Assembly: GCA_029706075.1 (NCBI GenBank)
Contig: JAINUG010000048.1
Coordinates: forward strand, 3,342,501 to 3,406,500
From: Aldrovandia affinis
Taxonomy: Eukaryota > Chordata > Actinopteri > Notacanthiformes > Halosauridae
Direction of reading: 5' to 3'
Length of the DNA stretch: 64,000 bases
The position numbers and the translations under genes were made by a program. The notes below the pieces were generated by a model. That model did not search any database, had not been told where the DNA came from, and was given only the letters and a program-made list of their open reading frames with translations. Shown piece by piece: positions 1 to 12,559 of the stretch (positions within the stretch are counted from its first letter, which is position 1; every line of letters starts with the position of its first letter).

Positions 1-190
1 TTCTGTTCTGTTCTGTTCTCTCCGGGAGGGTCACCGCAGACTTGGGGGAGGGGGCAGGGGTGGGACAAGAGATGGGAATGAGAGCGGAATGAAAGAACGA
101 TATACACCCTTACAGGGGACGGACAATGCCGTGTGGGTGAGAGGGTAAGAGGGGAGGAACTCAACTGGAATTGTGTGAGTAAGAAGCGCT

Positions 191-416
191 GTGTGTGTGT
201 GTGTGTGTGTGTGTGCTCTGTCTGGTGTGACCGTCAAGAGTACACTGTAGGAAGAGCTGTGTGTGTGTGTGGTGTGTACAAACAGCACGGGCGCTTGTTT
301 GGAGGGCGTACTGAAAGAGCCGTTTGTATTGCATTCTGCATGCGTGTGTGGTGTGTGCATACTGTGTATGCATGCATGCATGTGCACCTGATTGTGGAAG
401 TGTGCTGTAGGAAGAG

Positions 417-452
<36 letters not shown>
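191..452. repeat. TG-rich microsatellite tracts
   Basis: Two pure TG runs (about 191-216 and 421-452) are separated by TG-rich DNA. They lie in the BRD8 intron or 3' region. The short open frames here are low-complexity and give no coding evidence. From 453 to about 1020 I see nothing recognisable. Confidence 0.9.
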
Positions 453-455
<3 letters not shown>

Positions 456-1029
456 ATACACAGTGATAATGCAGGCTGTGATCAAGCCCCTAGCCTGGAT
501 AGAGGCCCGACCCTGTATCAGACGGAGAGATGGGACTGTCCATCTGTCCGTCTCCCAGCGTGGGCAGGCCCCAGGCTGAGGTCCTGGGCGTGCCGAGATA
601 AAGAGTTAAAATAAGCTAAATGAAACCACCCAAAATTACATGGACTTAGTGAGACACGGGCGATATACACACTAAACAATGCACCAGAGAGGACATGTCC
701 AAGCACCTGCTCATGCATGTGATGAATGCATGCATATGAACACACTGACACGCAAGAGCCGGCGCACACACTTAAACCGCAGCTTATGTGTGTGCGCGCG
801 CATGATATGGTCACATGCTCATTGACACATTTATTTCTATAATCACTGAACTCCCTCCCTTCATTCCACTCCACTCTCCCTCCTCTGTGAAAATTCAGCA
901 TTTCAATTCACACTCTGTGCACTGTTTCATTTCCATTATCATCCCCTTTCTTTCTTTCTGTTCGCTCTACATCATGTTGTCAGTAGAGTCCTTGTTTGTA
1001 AACTTGTGGCCCCTGACCCTGTCAGTAGT

Positions 1030-2111
1030 CCTGGAGTGCGCAAACTCTCCCTCACCCTCATGCAGGTATGTGAACTCTCCCTCGCTCTCTCTCCCTTTCT
1101 TATCTTGTTTGTGAACTCTCTTTCACCTCCTCCCTCCCTCACCTCATGTGCAAACTCTCTCTCCCTCCCTCATCTCGTGTGTAAACTCTCGCCCTCCCTC
1201 ATCTTGTGTGTAAACTCTCTTTCCCTCCCTGTGTGTAAACTCTCTCTCCCTCCCTCCTCTCTCTCTCCCTCATCTTGTGTGTAAACCCTCTCAGTCCCTC
1301 ATCTCATGTAACCTCTCTTTCCCTTCCTCCTTCCCTCATCTTGTGTGTAAACTCTCCCCCTCCCTCATCTCATGTAAACTCTTTCTCCCTCCCTCATCTC
1401 ATGTGTAAACGTTCTCCCCCTCCCTCATCTCGTATGTAAACTCTCTCCCCTCCCTGTGTGTAAACTCTCTCCCCCTCCCTCATCTCATGAGTAAACTCTC
1501 TCCCTCCCTCATCTCGTGTAAACTCTCTCCCTCCCTCATCTCGTGTGTACTCTCCTTTCCCTCCCCCTCTCTCCCTCCCTGTGTGTAAACTCTCTCCCTC
1601 CCTCCCCTCCCTCATCTCATGTGTAAACTTTCTCCCCTCCCTCATCTCGTGTGTAAACTCTCCCCCTCCCTCATCTCATGTGTAAACTTTCTCCCCTCCC
1701 TCATCTCGTGTGTAAACTCTCTCCCCCCTCATCTCATGTGTAAACTCTCTCCCTCCCTCATCTCATGTGTAAACTCTCTCCCTCCCTCATCTCGTGTGTA
1801 AACTCTCTCACTCCCTCATCTCATGTGTAAACTCTCTCTCCCTCCCTGTGTGTAAACTCTCTCCCCCTCCCTCATCTCATGTGTAAACTCTCTCCCCACT
1901 CCCTCATCTCGTGTGTAAACTCTCTCCCCTCCCTCATCTCGTGTGTAAACTCTCTCCCTCCCTCATCTCATGTGTAAACTCTCTCCCTCCCTCATCTCGT
2001 GTGTAAACTCTCTCTCCCTCCCTGCGTGTAAACTCTCTCTGTCCCTCCCTCATCTTGTGTGTAAACGCTCTGTCCCTCCCTGCGTGTAAACTCTCTCTCT
2101 CTGTCCCTCAC
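1030..2111. repeat. ~29-bp minisatellite abutting the BRD8 splice donor
   Basis: About 35 imperfect copies of a 28-30 bp unit (plus strand CTCCCTCCCTCATCTCGTGT followed by GTAAACT) run up to the splice donor of the last visible BRD8 exon at 2112. On the gene strand each unit contains a CACAAG/GATGAGGGAG stretch resembling the true exon end and donor (GACAAG/GTGAGGGA). An 18-base copy of the exon end, TTGTCAGTAGAGTCCTTG, also lies on the far side of the array at 977-994. Short frames in the array are repeat translations. Confidence 0.9.
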
Positions 2112-5100
2112 CTTGTCAGTAGAGTCCTTGCGGGTGGACTCTCGGCCGCGCAGGCTCTTGGCGCTGATGCCGGACTCAGACGTCTGCATGATGAGCTGCG
2201 TGGCGAGGAACTGCTGGATCTGCTCCAGCACGTCGCGCTGCATCTCCAGGGCCATGTTGTACACGTCGTGGTCCGAGCTGTTGTACATCACCGCGTTCTG
2301 GAACATCAGCATGATGTCGCGCTGGAACTCCGCCGTGGTGCGGATCAGCCCCGCCTCGATGTTCTTCTTGATGACCGACAGGTCCATGGGCCTGGGCGGG
2401 TCAAGCAGAGGACAGGTGGTGTAGATGGAGAGGAAAACAGAAACCGGAAGTTAGACCAAGAACCAGCTGGAGTTTTAGTTTACACCTTTAGTTCAGTTGG
2501 ACTTTTTACTGTCTAGGCCAGGCATGAATGAGCAGCAATACTGTAGAACTCACCTGTGCACAATGCTGTGGTACCCTGGCGCAATGTCATCCGACACCGG
2601 CTGGAGGAACACGCTGGCGTACCTGTCGCAGATTAATCAGCCGGTCAATTTTAAACTGGCAGTAGTGACCATCACTGCCCCGCGGTCAATTAATAAAGGG
2701 CGGCTGCAGTAATGCTGGCCTTTGGTTGGCTATAATGAGACTCATATTGTGGGATATCAGCAGCACAGACCTGTGATTGGCTGCTGCTCGCCACACTAGC
2801 ATGATGGCTTTCTTCCAGATCTTCTGTGCTTGAATGGCTTCTTGGTCCTCGCTGCACATGGAGCTGAAGGAGAGAGCGAGAGAGCGCGAGAGAGAGAGAG
2901 AGACATGTCATTAACATGGCGCCCACGGTGATAACTGTGCCAGTCACACAAAAATGGAATGGCCCACGAGGATGACGGCACGAGACTCACAACTGAGAGG
3001 AGGCAGGGCTGCTGGGGGCAGAATCCACCGTGGCGTATCGCTGCAGGGAGGGGGTGGGGAGGCTGAAGCCGTCCTCGCTTTCACTGGCTGCCGGCTCCAG
3101 CTCTGACAGGTACGCCCCCTCCCCCTCTCCTTCCCCCTCTCCGCACTCCTTCATCTCCGACACGCTGCCCTCGTCTGCGTCACTGCCTCCGTCCTCCTCC
3201 TTCACATCCTGCGGGCCGAATGAAGGGAAAGAGAGCGTGAAGAGGGGGAGGGAGAAAAGGACAGCGAGGATGGGAGGAAGGGTTATTAGATCTGCGCAGC
3301 TATACTGGTGTTAAAATGTCACAGACCCATTCTCCAAGTCCATGTGTGTTTTAGTGCATATCTGCGGTTGGCCAAATTGGCTCATAATAACAAACGCGTT
3401 TGAACCTTTATCAAACGCGTTTGAGAAGCTTGTAACACGCATTCCACGATTGATTGAATTAGTCTGAAAAGAAATGTTGTGACCAGGCCATTTGCGAAAC
3501 ACTACCTCATCTAACAGCATTATCGAAGTCGTCATAGTTCTTTAGTTCAGTGTTATAGACGTTAGAGCACATCTATACACCTATCTATTATTTGATTGCT
3601 CCGTGATTTACAGTTTTTTAGTTCAGCTAACAAAATTATTAGCGAACGAAAATAATTTGTCAATAATTACCGTGACGAAAGCCTTGTAATGTCTACAAGT
3701 CTGGGTAGGGGCACTGTTAGAGAAATGTCAGTGCATCGTAAAACATCTCAATAACAATGTGCTGAAAATTGGGTTGGCATCTCCGATACTGCTTTGAATT
3801 TATCAAACAGAACCTTCTCGGTCTCAATGGGGGACTGTGTTTGTTTGTTGAAGCACTTATGACAGATTAATTTGGCATGTATATATATATTATAAAACAC
3901 GTTCAATATTTTTGACATTCAAACTTTTACAAACGGGTTTGTTATTATGAGCAGGTTAGCCAACCATACATACATGTATCAACATATGAGGTACCCTGGA
4001 GTCTTTCCCAGATGCTGAGCTGTCTTCTGAGTCTGTGGGACAGAGAGAGAGAAACAATTGTTACAGACACCAGCAGTGTTGCAATGGATTGGGAGTGTGC
4101 GAGTCGAACTATAGATTTGTATGTAGGTGTGTGTGTGTATAGTTGTGTAGGTTAGGAATGGGCTTGACTACAAGATAAGGACTTTACTATTAATTTACTT
4201 TTTTAATAAACGCAAAATGCTTTAATATAATTAAGACGATACATTTTTTAGAACAGACTTTATGCCGGTGCGTTTTCAGAGTTGGGGGGAAAGTGACAGT
4301 TTCCACTATTTCAGACATCAATGGTCTAACATAACATCAATAGCGGAACTGATGATCAATCGACGACACGCTGGCTCACATTTTTGTAAACAAGAATAAA
4401 TAATAATCATCTTTGGTTAAGATTAATTTATGTTAACTTTGTTTTTTTCTTACTAGAATACGTAGTAATTCATAGCCATCCATGGCTGCAGCATATCGCT
4501 GTTACAATTCAGTTGACTGAAATAACTGAAATGTGAATTAAATACACATTTAAAATGACTGAAATAACGCTTATTTATGTTCACTTTTTAATGTGTCTCT
4601 TATCATTTTTTAATTGATTGTTTAAAAGGCAAAAGGCAAATTCTCATGATCAATACATCAATTTACATTTTTGTACACACCAACACAGTCTCTGTGTTGT
4701 ACACACCTGCACAGGGAAGGTCCACTCCTTGTTGCGTCCACTCCTCAGTCTCGCACTTCACAGTTGGGCTTGGCGTGCCTCCCTCTTGGCCTCCCTCTTC
4801 CCTGTCGGCCAGGCCCTGGGTCTGGGACTGGAGGCCCGTGACCGACATCTGTGCATCGTCAGGGACGACAGGGCGTGAGGGGGCGGGGACAGACACGGCC
4901 ATAGCCTCTACCCTTCCCCGGTTTCCGCCCTCCTCCTCCTCCTCTCCCGGCTCCTTCATCTCCAGCTTTATGTGTGTGGAGGAGGGGTCTAGGGTATTGG
5001 GGGAGGGGTTCAAGGGGTCAGAGGTCGGGCCAGGGGGCTCGGCAGGCTCCCAGGGCCCAGAGAGGGCGTGGCCGGCAGCGGCATCCTCACAAAGAGAAAG

Positions 5101-8100
5101 GGCCTCCTCCACCGCTGCTGCATCCAGATCCTCAGCGCCGTCATCATCCACCTGGGAGGGAAGACAACAAGAATGAGAACGGAGAGTGAGAGAATGAGAA
5201 TTAAAGAGGGCAGAAGAGGGCTTTTTTTGTTTGTTTTTAGTCACACAACTGACCTTGCATTACAGCACCACACACAAACACACATCCGAGACACAGATGT
5301 GTACAATGCTCAACATGACGTAAAATCCATTTTTACACCATTTAGCTCTTCACTCCCAATTTGAATACAATAAATTCCCAATGCCCTCCATGGGAACTGT
5401 TAAAACAATTCTGTTTTTTCCGTGGTAACAGATTATGAGCACCAATATATTTTTTCTGTTTTTTTAGGCAAATTAATCTTGAAATCTTTACAGTTTGACC
5501 GTAGCATAGTTTTCTTGCTGCTTTCCCAAGTAATAAGTAATCTCATTTTGTAGACCGTCACCATTGCGGAGCCATCCTCGTTGATTGGGAGGGGCAGACG
5601 AGCACAAGCCCTCTCTGAGACCCATGCGGTCACCCGGCCAAATGGATGGATGGGGGGGAGAGTGGAAAGCGTTGCACAAAGGCTCAATCGTTCAAACCTA
5701 GTGATAAAGACGTGCCACTGTGGTGCCTTCCATGCAGTCATAAACCCGCTTTGTGGTTACCTTCTCCTCTATGATGGCAATGATGTCCCCGACTGTCTCC
5801 AGGTCCAGTTCGTCCCCCATGTAGGACACGGCGACCAGGTCCTCCTCACCCAGCTCCCCTGCCTTCGCCTCTTCCGGAGAGGAGCTCACCGCAGCCACTG
5901 TGTTAACGCCGGCATCTTCCGCTACGCACACATACACCCACGATGTAGCTCTCACACAACTCAAAGGAATCGAACAAGCGTTCTAGTTGTTTTTTGTTAG
6001 ACCTGGAGGACGTTTGACAGACGGGCTCTTGTGGTTGCATTAGTGCTCGTAAGGAAGTGAAGAGAACGTGAGATTATAAAAACATTGCTGAATGCTTTTA
6101 CATATTCTGCTGTAATGAGAACAGGGGGGGATTTTTTCCTGTACTACCTCTAGGTTTCGCAGCACCTCTATTTGGGCTTACATTTTCATGTCATTTAAGT
6201 TTAGACTGTCTTTGAGGGAAGGCACAAGGGGCACATGAACCCTAGACTGAGACACATTAATGCTGCATAGATATCCAAGATTTGAATTTTGAACTTGAAC
6301 TTGCATTTGGCAAACAGGTGCACAAAACTAAGTGACAGAGAGAAAGAAAGGGCAGAAAGAGAGGAGTGAGAGCCATCGAGATGGAGAAATAAAGAGTTTG
6401 AAAAAGGAGGAAGAAAGGAGGTGCGAGGGGAAGGGGATGAGGGACAAGGGAGGGAGAGAGCGATATTGACAGAGGGAGAGGGAGAGAAGTGGAGAGGCAA
6501 AGGGAAAGGGGGAGACAGAGGCAGAGAGAGAAATAAAGTGAGAGACAGAAAGCAAGAGACCTGTGTTGGGTGGGGTTGTGCTGTCCGATGCAGGGGGGGC
6601 TGCAGGAGTGGGAGGGGCATTGGGGAGTTCTGGGGCAGCCATTGAGCCCGCAGGGGCAGGGAACTGGGCAGGGCTGGCCTCCAGCAGACGAGACAGCGTG
6701 GGAGCACCTGGCACATAGATACGGACAGATACGGATACATAGACAGACAGACAAAGGATGGGCAGACAAGACAGACAGCAACAAGGCCTTGAGCTGGCAG
6801 CAGACACAGTACTACCCTACTATCGACACACTGAGCCTCAACTGCTTTATCAGTGGCATGCACAATCAAGACGCATAGGCAGACTCAAAATCCGAAGCAG
6901 CAACGCCAACATCACACATGCAACATTTTCCTAACCAAAGACGCACATGGACATGAACAGTCTACGGAACGAAAACCACCTGCAAAGTAGCAGCAAGGAA
7001 TTCTGGCACACTGGCAGGCGTATGTGTGTGTGTGTGTGTGTGTACAATGGAGAGCACTATAATCAAATAGTTAAAGGCCACCACCAAAAAAATTACTTCA
7101 CAGCTATTTTACAATCTGTCATTTTGAAATAGGATTATTAATATTTAAGAGCTCTATGGGGTTTGTGATACTGCATTTCTATACATGTGCATAGAAGGCT
7201 GGAGCACAGGGGTTTAGCAGGAATTACCTGTGGTGGCTTGTCCGGTGGACATGGCTGTGGCTCCATTCGCGAGACCAGCAGGGACATCTCCTTCTCCCAC
7301 CTGCGACAGCACACTGGAGTCAGGACAGAAGCACAGCACACCAGCACTAAAGTGGTCTAATAAAGACTTTTCTTCACAATAAACAGTAAAGCAGGTACAT
7401 TTTCACATATCTGGGACCCACTTCTCTTAATTTGACATAGTAGGGTTTATGCCTCACGGTTAAATATACATTTATAAACTATAGGTGTACACACATAATT
7501 GGCAGCAGATTCACCCAGGGAGGGAAGGAGGTATTCATTTGGCGGGGAAGATCGTGTCTCGTCGGACACCAGCAACCCCTGCTGGTCAATCAGGTGACTG
7601 CACTCTGCCTGTATAAAGCTGGTGTATGAAGAGTCTTCCTCCAGCTCATATCTGTGCAACCAACTTGTACACTGTGGTGTGAAAAGAAGTGGTTTCTGCG
7701 TCCTGCGTTTACAACTGTGTCTCTCTCATTGTTGCTACATGTGGATATCCACAAACACACTCAAGAACGGTATGAGAGCTCAGAGTATGTGGACATTAAG
7801 TTGCTAGGTCGCTGGAGCGCAAATTTCTGTTCTAAAGTATGAATTAGGCTTTGCTCTCACCAGACGAGGGCTAGCAGACAGCAGGCTGCCCTTCTTTAGT
7901 AGTTCGGAGAGCAGGGGGGAGGCTGGTGGCGTGGCCTTTTGACTGAGGAGCTTCTTCTGTGGGGAGTCCTCCAGGAGAGTCCCTAGGCTGGCCTCTGTGA
8001 CTCCAGGCCCTGAGGGCTCAGGCAGGGGGATGAAAACAGTGGGCCCTGGTGGCTGGGGGGTGCAGGGAGGGAGGGGGGGTAAGGAAGGAAGACAGGAGAG

Positions 8101-11100
8101 AGAATTTCAGCTGGTGTGGGAGCTTATGCTTATGATGCGTTTTCTACAGTAGACAAGCAGTGCATTAAAGGTTGGTGACGGGACATTAAAGTGAGGTAGT
8201 AGGGTGCTCACAGTGGGTGTAGGTGTGGCACAGGATTCATCTGGCGTGGGTTGAGGCGTTTCAGTCAGTGGGGACTCCAAGCCAGGCGAGCTGGCGCCCA
8301 GAGGGGACCGTACGGTCACGCTGGCCACTCGTTTTGGAGCGTTCTTCATCGCCTGCCGAACTGAGAGAGGAAGAAGAGGCTAATGTCCAGTCCAAAGCAT
8401 CCTACTTTTACCCTTTTTCACGAATTTTTTTCAATGGCAGTTATGTACAGTGTTTAAGATGTTACATCTCTACTATGATATTGCCAAAATACAGTAGGCT
8501 TTTACAGACAGAATGTCTGTTTAAATATGATGGAAGGAATAGGTGGACTGTACCCTGATAGGCAGCATCAGTGGCCTTCCTCTTCTGCTCAGCATCCTCC
8601 TCTTCCTGTTTCTTCTTTCTTCCAGTTGAATGAAAGAAATTAGAGATAATGTATACACACAGATTTAACTTTTACTACTGGATTTATCCTAACATAAACC
8701 AATAGACATTCATATTCGTAAGAATAAAGTAACTTCCAATTCAGACAGACAGGTATATAGATTTGAGTAAGACAGGAGACCGGCAGATAGCTCTTACTGC
8801 ACAATCTCCCCCCACAGCTCTTCTAATTTTGTGTCCAGATGCCCAGCCTGGATAAACTCTGCCTCCTTCTTCAGCTTCCTGCAGGGGTAGATAGTGACAA
8901 TTAACCACAAAGAGGGAGTGCTAATAATATAATCCATACATTTGGGATATGCAGGTATAGCCCATTTTGTGGAGCAAGCCCTGGTTAGACTGTACATTTT
9001 AGATTACATTATTCACAACTTATCTATAAAAATAATAGTATTCACTTAATTCGATCACTTCCACATTTGCACTTTCAACCGTATATCATGCACTACAAAT
9101 CTGAATGTTGCTAAGATTTCTTTTTCCATGGTTAGCTGATGAATTGTTTGGGAATAAAGTAACTAAATGCATTTTTATTGATCATTTGTGAAAAGTCTGT
9201 AGAGGAAACAGACAAAAGCAGACTTCACTTTTAGTCCCCAATGCTCCCGTTATTCTATCCGTGCCAATGAGACAGTACCCGAGAGGTACCAGGGGCCAAG
9301 GGTCCCATACCTGTATTTCTCCTGTGTGTCTCTGAGCAACCTCTTCAGCTCCTCAATCCTCTCGGCTGTGAGCCTGCGCACGATCACGTCCTCCACTGTC
9401 TCCACCACCTCCCCCTTCTCTCCTCGCTTCCGCCTATCACACGAGGACACACGATGCTAAAAAGACCCACACCGCGACAACATGCCCTTCAGAAACACCA
9501 CCACAATCCCTGTGTAGGACTGCAGCTCAAACTGCTCCCTCCAGCACCTCCCACTTCTGCGCGGTGACAGACATCACTGTGCACCACACAGCAGGCCCTG
9601 CTTTGCCCCAAGTCACAAACCTATCACAAAATGGCACATGAATGCTTACAAATTGTAACACCACTTACATCTGAAGACAGGCACATAATAATGGCAACAC
9701 AATGACCCTCCCCTTTACTGGTAATGAGGTACTTAAAGAGTGGTTACTCACTTTGGGGCTTCCGTAGTCTCCAGTAGCTCTGAATACTGGGAGGCACAGT
9801 GCTGTGGGAACCAGAGAGGTGTGAGGTGAGAGAACCATTCATGTGCATTTTGCCCAAGCCAAGCACGCAACCCATTTTAACAAATCAGGCGTGTAGGCAT
9901 GGTTTAATTTCCTGTTCCGAGTTACAAAGGTCCTAGAATCTTTGGGGATGATGAAATATAAATTTGCACCCCACACGCAGTCTGGTTTCAACTCGGTGGT
10001 TAATGTTTTACTTTTCCAAAGGCAAGTCAGGGGTCTTGAACACTACAATGCTCAAACAACCCCACCAAAAGCACTTCCCACTATGTTCCAAACCAAAATG
10101 CTTTGCAGACTAATTTCAATCCCTGCAGCCAGCTCAGCCAACAGGACATCAGTTTATGTCTGCAAGAGCACAATACTGTCAGTCTCTGTGTTAGCATGCT
10201 CCACTACCCCTCTTTCAGTAACTGTGCAAAGTGACAGAATATTGTTATTTCTTACCTTCTGGGAGAACCAGTCAGGGGGGCGTCCAGGCTCTGAGAAGGG
10301 CTTTATGGCCCTGCTGACGGATACCCTGTGAGACACACAAAACTCTGCTTGAAGGTTCTCAGTTAGAAGTTAGTTTCGTTATCCCTCCCTACATGTTAGA
10401 TGACAGTTACTGTCAGACATGTAGGGAGGGAGGGAGGGAGAGACAGAGAGAGCAACAGGCACAGGCAGGGAGACAGAGGAAGAAAAGTAAACCCAGCCAT
10501 AATACTGTAAGAACAAAGACTCTCAGCCGGACAAGAGGGATTTTAGGGACCTACACAAGCACTAATCCAAACAAACATCAGCCCAGAAACACTGTGCCAG
10601 CATGTGCTCGTGTAAGAATGGACAAATCTTCATGACATTACGTGTTCCATACCAGTTCTGGTCCCCACTCCTCATCACGGAAGACGCCAAGCATAGCTTC
10701 TCTCTAACTGACCAGGGCTCCGTGGGCCCCATAGAGAGCACCTTGTGTTCTGCAGGAGAGAGGAATATGGAACAGGTGAGAAAAAGAGGGCGAGTACGGA
10801 CAATGAATTTGGAAATGGAAGGGAACAGATTGAGATTGACGCAGAGTAAATCGAAATGGACCACACACAGACATTAACAAAATATTAATTAGACATTAGA
10901 CAAAACATTAATGTTAACGTTACACTTTAGGAGGTACAGCATTGTTTAAAAAAAATAAGGAATGTAATCGCTAAGCACGCCACTGGCTATGTACTGTATG
11001 ATACACTACAACGAGGTTTGCCTTCACAATGCCGGATAGCTAGCGATCAATGTAGGTCACGCCATAAACTGGGCCATGAATTAAACGTATATTACTGTAA

Positions 11101-11454
11101 TCATGGTAGCTATAAGTGTCTGACCATATTAGCATATAAGTAACACAAAATTAAAGTATTGAGCTAGCTAGCTGACAATCCATAAAAACGTAACATTTAG
11201 CAGTTCGGTAGCTCAATGTTGTTGTGTTTCAAAATAGCTACATAGCTAGCTAGCTTGTTATTTGGTCCGGCTTTCCAAATCTTTCATCATCTCTTTTAAA
11301 CCTGTTATATTTTTTTCCACCGAAGGCAGTAAATGATACGCTGTGAAGAGGGGCGCTCGGCATACACTTTGCAAGTACATACGTAATTCTGCTGGTTGAC
11401 TGTTATTTCAGGTCCCTAAAAAGGACAATACTCACTTCCAACTCCAGTCGCCAT
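2112..11454 (-). CDS. brd8: BRD8, bromodomain-containing protein 8 (3' end beyond left edge)
   Basis: BRD8 is a nuclear subunit of the TIP60/NuA4 histone acetyltransferase complex and a nuclear-receptor coactivator. I joined 18 exons, all GT-AG and phase-consistent: 11454-11436, 10749-10653, 10325-10256, 9801-9752, 9433-9311, 8878-8798, 8618-8554, 8360-8212, 8052-7861, 7300-7228, 6707-6561, 5921-5761, 5151-4707, 4032-3995, 3208-2991, 2863-2771, 2622-2554, 2391-2112 (2370 nt, 790 codons, no stop). The start gives MATGVGKHKV, matching the mammalian N terminus. Residues ~16-60 are the conserved EPWSVREKLCLASSV region. LxxLL motifs are at ~241 (LGTLL), ~266 (LSELL) and ~311 (LSRLL); known BRD8 binds nuclear receptors. 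Acidic and Pro/Ser-rich segments follow. The bromodomain is ~652-760, with PMDL at 698-701 and the acetyl-lysine-binding Asn of MYN at ~734. The frame is open at GACAAG/GT, so the C-terminal exons lie left of the window or were missed in the repeat-filled intron. The exon starting at 8618 has a weak acceptor and is the least certain. Confidence 0.94.
3366..3965. mobile_element. MITE-like element in a BRD8 intron
   Basis: The ends are inverted repeats of about 35 bases. The left end begins GGTTGGCC and continues through CTCATAATAACAAACGCG; the right end read on the minus strand begins GGTTGGCT and continues through CTCATAATAACAAACCCG. The interior is AT-rich with no coding potential. I could not define a target-site duplication, so the family is open. 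It fills most of the intron between the exons ending at 3208 and starting at 3995. Confidence 0.6.
4033..11435. other. remaining BRD8 introns, no further genes seen
   Basis: The introns between the listed BRD8 exons hold no recognisable gene. Contents are AT-rich DNA (4033-4706), GA-rich low-complexity DNA (6330-6550), a TG run (7024-7042), a GGGA run (10421-10442) and TAGC-rich DNA in intron 1 (about 11030-11270). An open frame at 7447-7659 (minus) is not flanked by fitting splice phases and matches nothing I know. Confidence 0.7.
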
Positions 11455-11530
11455 TTTGCTGTGACAAAACTCCGCCTTCCTTTTATGTTATAACGTTGGA
11501 CTTCCGGTAAAGCGCCAGGGTTGAGTCAAG
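11455..11530 (-). promoter_or_regulatory. BRD8 promoter region
   Basis: Immediately upstream of the BRD8 start codon. It contains an ETS-type ACTTCCGG box at 11499-11506 and no obvious TATA, which fits a housekeeping promoter. The transcription start is not visible from sequence. The first tRNA-Ala gene begins only about 120 bases upstream of the BRD8 start codon. Confidence 0.5.
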
Positions 11531-11572
11531 GATAGTTGGGAAAATACATTACAATGAATTTAAAGTACAGTA

Positions 11573-11645
11573 GGGGGATTAGCTCAAATGGTAGAGCGCT
11601 CGCTTAGCATGCGAGAGGTAGCGGGATCGATGCCCGCATCCTCCA
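11573..11645 (+). tRNA. tRNA-Ala (AGC) copy 1
   Basis: 73 nt, with a complete cloverleaf. The acceptor GGGGGAT/ATCCTCC carries the G3:U70 pair that identifies alanine tRNAs, the anticodon loop is TTAGCAT, and A73 is present. The internal A box (TTAGCTCAAATGG) and B box (GGATCGATGCC) are intact. A TTTTT Pol III terminator lies at 11650-11654. No intron. Confidence 0.97.
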
Positions 11646-11743
11646 TGTATTTTTCAGGGCAAATTTGTTGCACAAGATAAAAAGGTCTACAAGACACATA
11701 GTAAGCAGACAACACTGAAACAGTTCATGAACCTATAACAGAA

Positions 11744-11808
11744 GGAGGACTACTCCAAATGATAGAGCATTCGCTTATGATGTGAATGGTAGCAGACGGG
11801 GATCCTCA
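11744..11808 (+). pseudogene. degenerate tRNA-Ala-like relic, class with GGAGGACTACTCC
   Basis: Same backbone as the tRNA-Ala genes (CAAATGATAGAGC, TCGCTTATGATGTGAATGG, ATCCTC), but the T arm is largely deleted and the D arm is mutated, so no cloverleaf forms. Further copies start near 13071, 14400, 16070 and 17741, each following an AGC gene. Confidence 0.8.
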
Positions 11809-11912
11809 AAACCTTTTTAAGTGCAAACTTGTTACACAAGAAAAATGTTCTTACTGGCTATCACCTAGTAAGCGCAGATAATTGAAACAGCTGACAAACA
11901 GTTAAAGAAGAA

Positions 11913-11985
11913 GGGGGATTAGCTCAAATGGTAGAGCGCTCGCTTTGCATGTGAGAGGTAGCGGGATCGATGCCCGCATCCTCCA
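11913..11985 (+). tRNA. tRNA-Ala (TGC) copy 1
   Basis: Same backbone as the neighbouring AGC gene, with anticodon loop TTTGCAT and GTGAG in place of GCGAG on the 3' side of the anticodon stem. The acceptor GGGGGAT/ATCCTCC with G3:U70 is intact. It is followed only by TTCTTTAAG; I see no run of four T residues nearby. Confidence 0.93.
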
Positions 11986-12109
11986 ACCATTCTTTAAGGG
12001 GAATTTCTTACCCAAGCTTAATGTACTTTCTTGATCATTCCAATTGTTATCAGGCAGTAAACACAGAACTCCAAAACAGCAGATGAGAACATTTGCTTTA
12101 CATGAATTG

Positions 12110-12470
12110 ACAAACAGGAGCACCGCAATAGGATGAGTAGAGTTCCTACACTGATGATATTGCTTGTGTTATCAGAGGAGATAGAACAACCTAGTATGTA
12201 TTTAGAAACTCAAGAAAACTGGAACTTGAAAATCAGTTTTGACAGTACATGTTATGGGGCTCATGTCATGGCCAAAGTGGTAAGACAAGGAAGAGCAAGG
12301 CAGCTATTTTATTCCTGTGCTGGAAAACACTAATGTTGATGGGAGTGACCAGAGCCTCACTGAGACCCCTGTGGTGCCCAAGGAGGACAGCATTGGGTGT
12401 AGTCCACACTTTGAGACCTGGCCATAGGAAACATCACAAAAATGGCTAATTCAGGAGAGGCATTTACTGT
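12110..12470 (+). repeat. non-tRNA block of the array (five copies)
   Basis: A segment present once per unit; copies are around 12110, 13440, 15110, 16780 and 18450. Each contains a 66-codon frame (12249-12449, 13578-13778, 15248-15448, 16919-17119, 18592-18792) and, in the first two, an overlapping 66-codon frame starting upstream. The DNA itself is almost identical between copies, so the open frames are not evidence of selection on protein. Function unknown. Confidence 0.8.
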
Positions 12471-12559
12471 GGCACAGCAGTAACTTGAGAAGCACAATAG
12501 TTGATTTCCAAGCAAGGAGATAAAATAAATCAAGAAATAATTTATAGTTTAACATGTTA

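Noticed and set aside
1030..2111. CRISPR-like regular repeat array
   Set aside because: Repeats are contiguous with no unique spacers and the genome is eukaryotic; it is a minisatellite.
2055..2516. 153-codon plus-strand frame
   Set aside because: Antisense shadow of the BRD8 bromodomain exon.
4663..5244. 193-codon minus-strand frame as a separate gene
   Set aside because: It is the large acidic BRD8 exon (4707-5151) with intron read-through on both sides.
6201..6869. 222-codon minus-strand frame
   Set aside because: Another frame of a BRD8 exon plus GA-rich intron; the correct BRD8 phase is fixed by the flanking exons.
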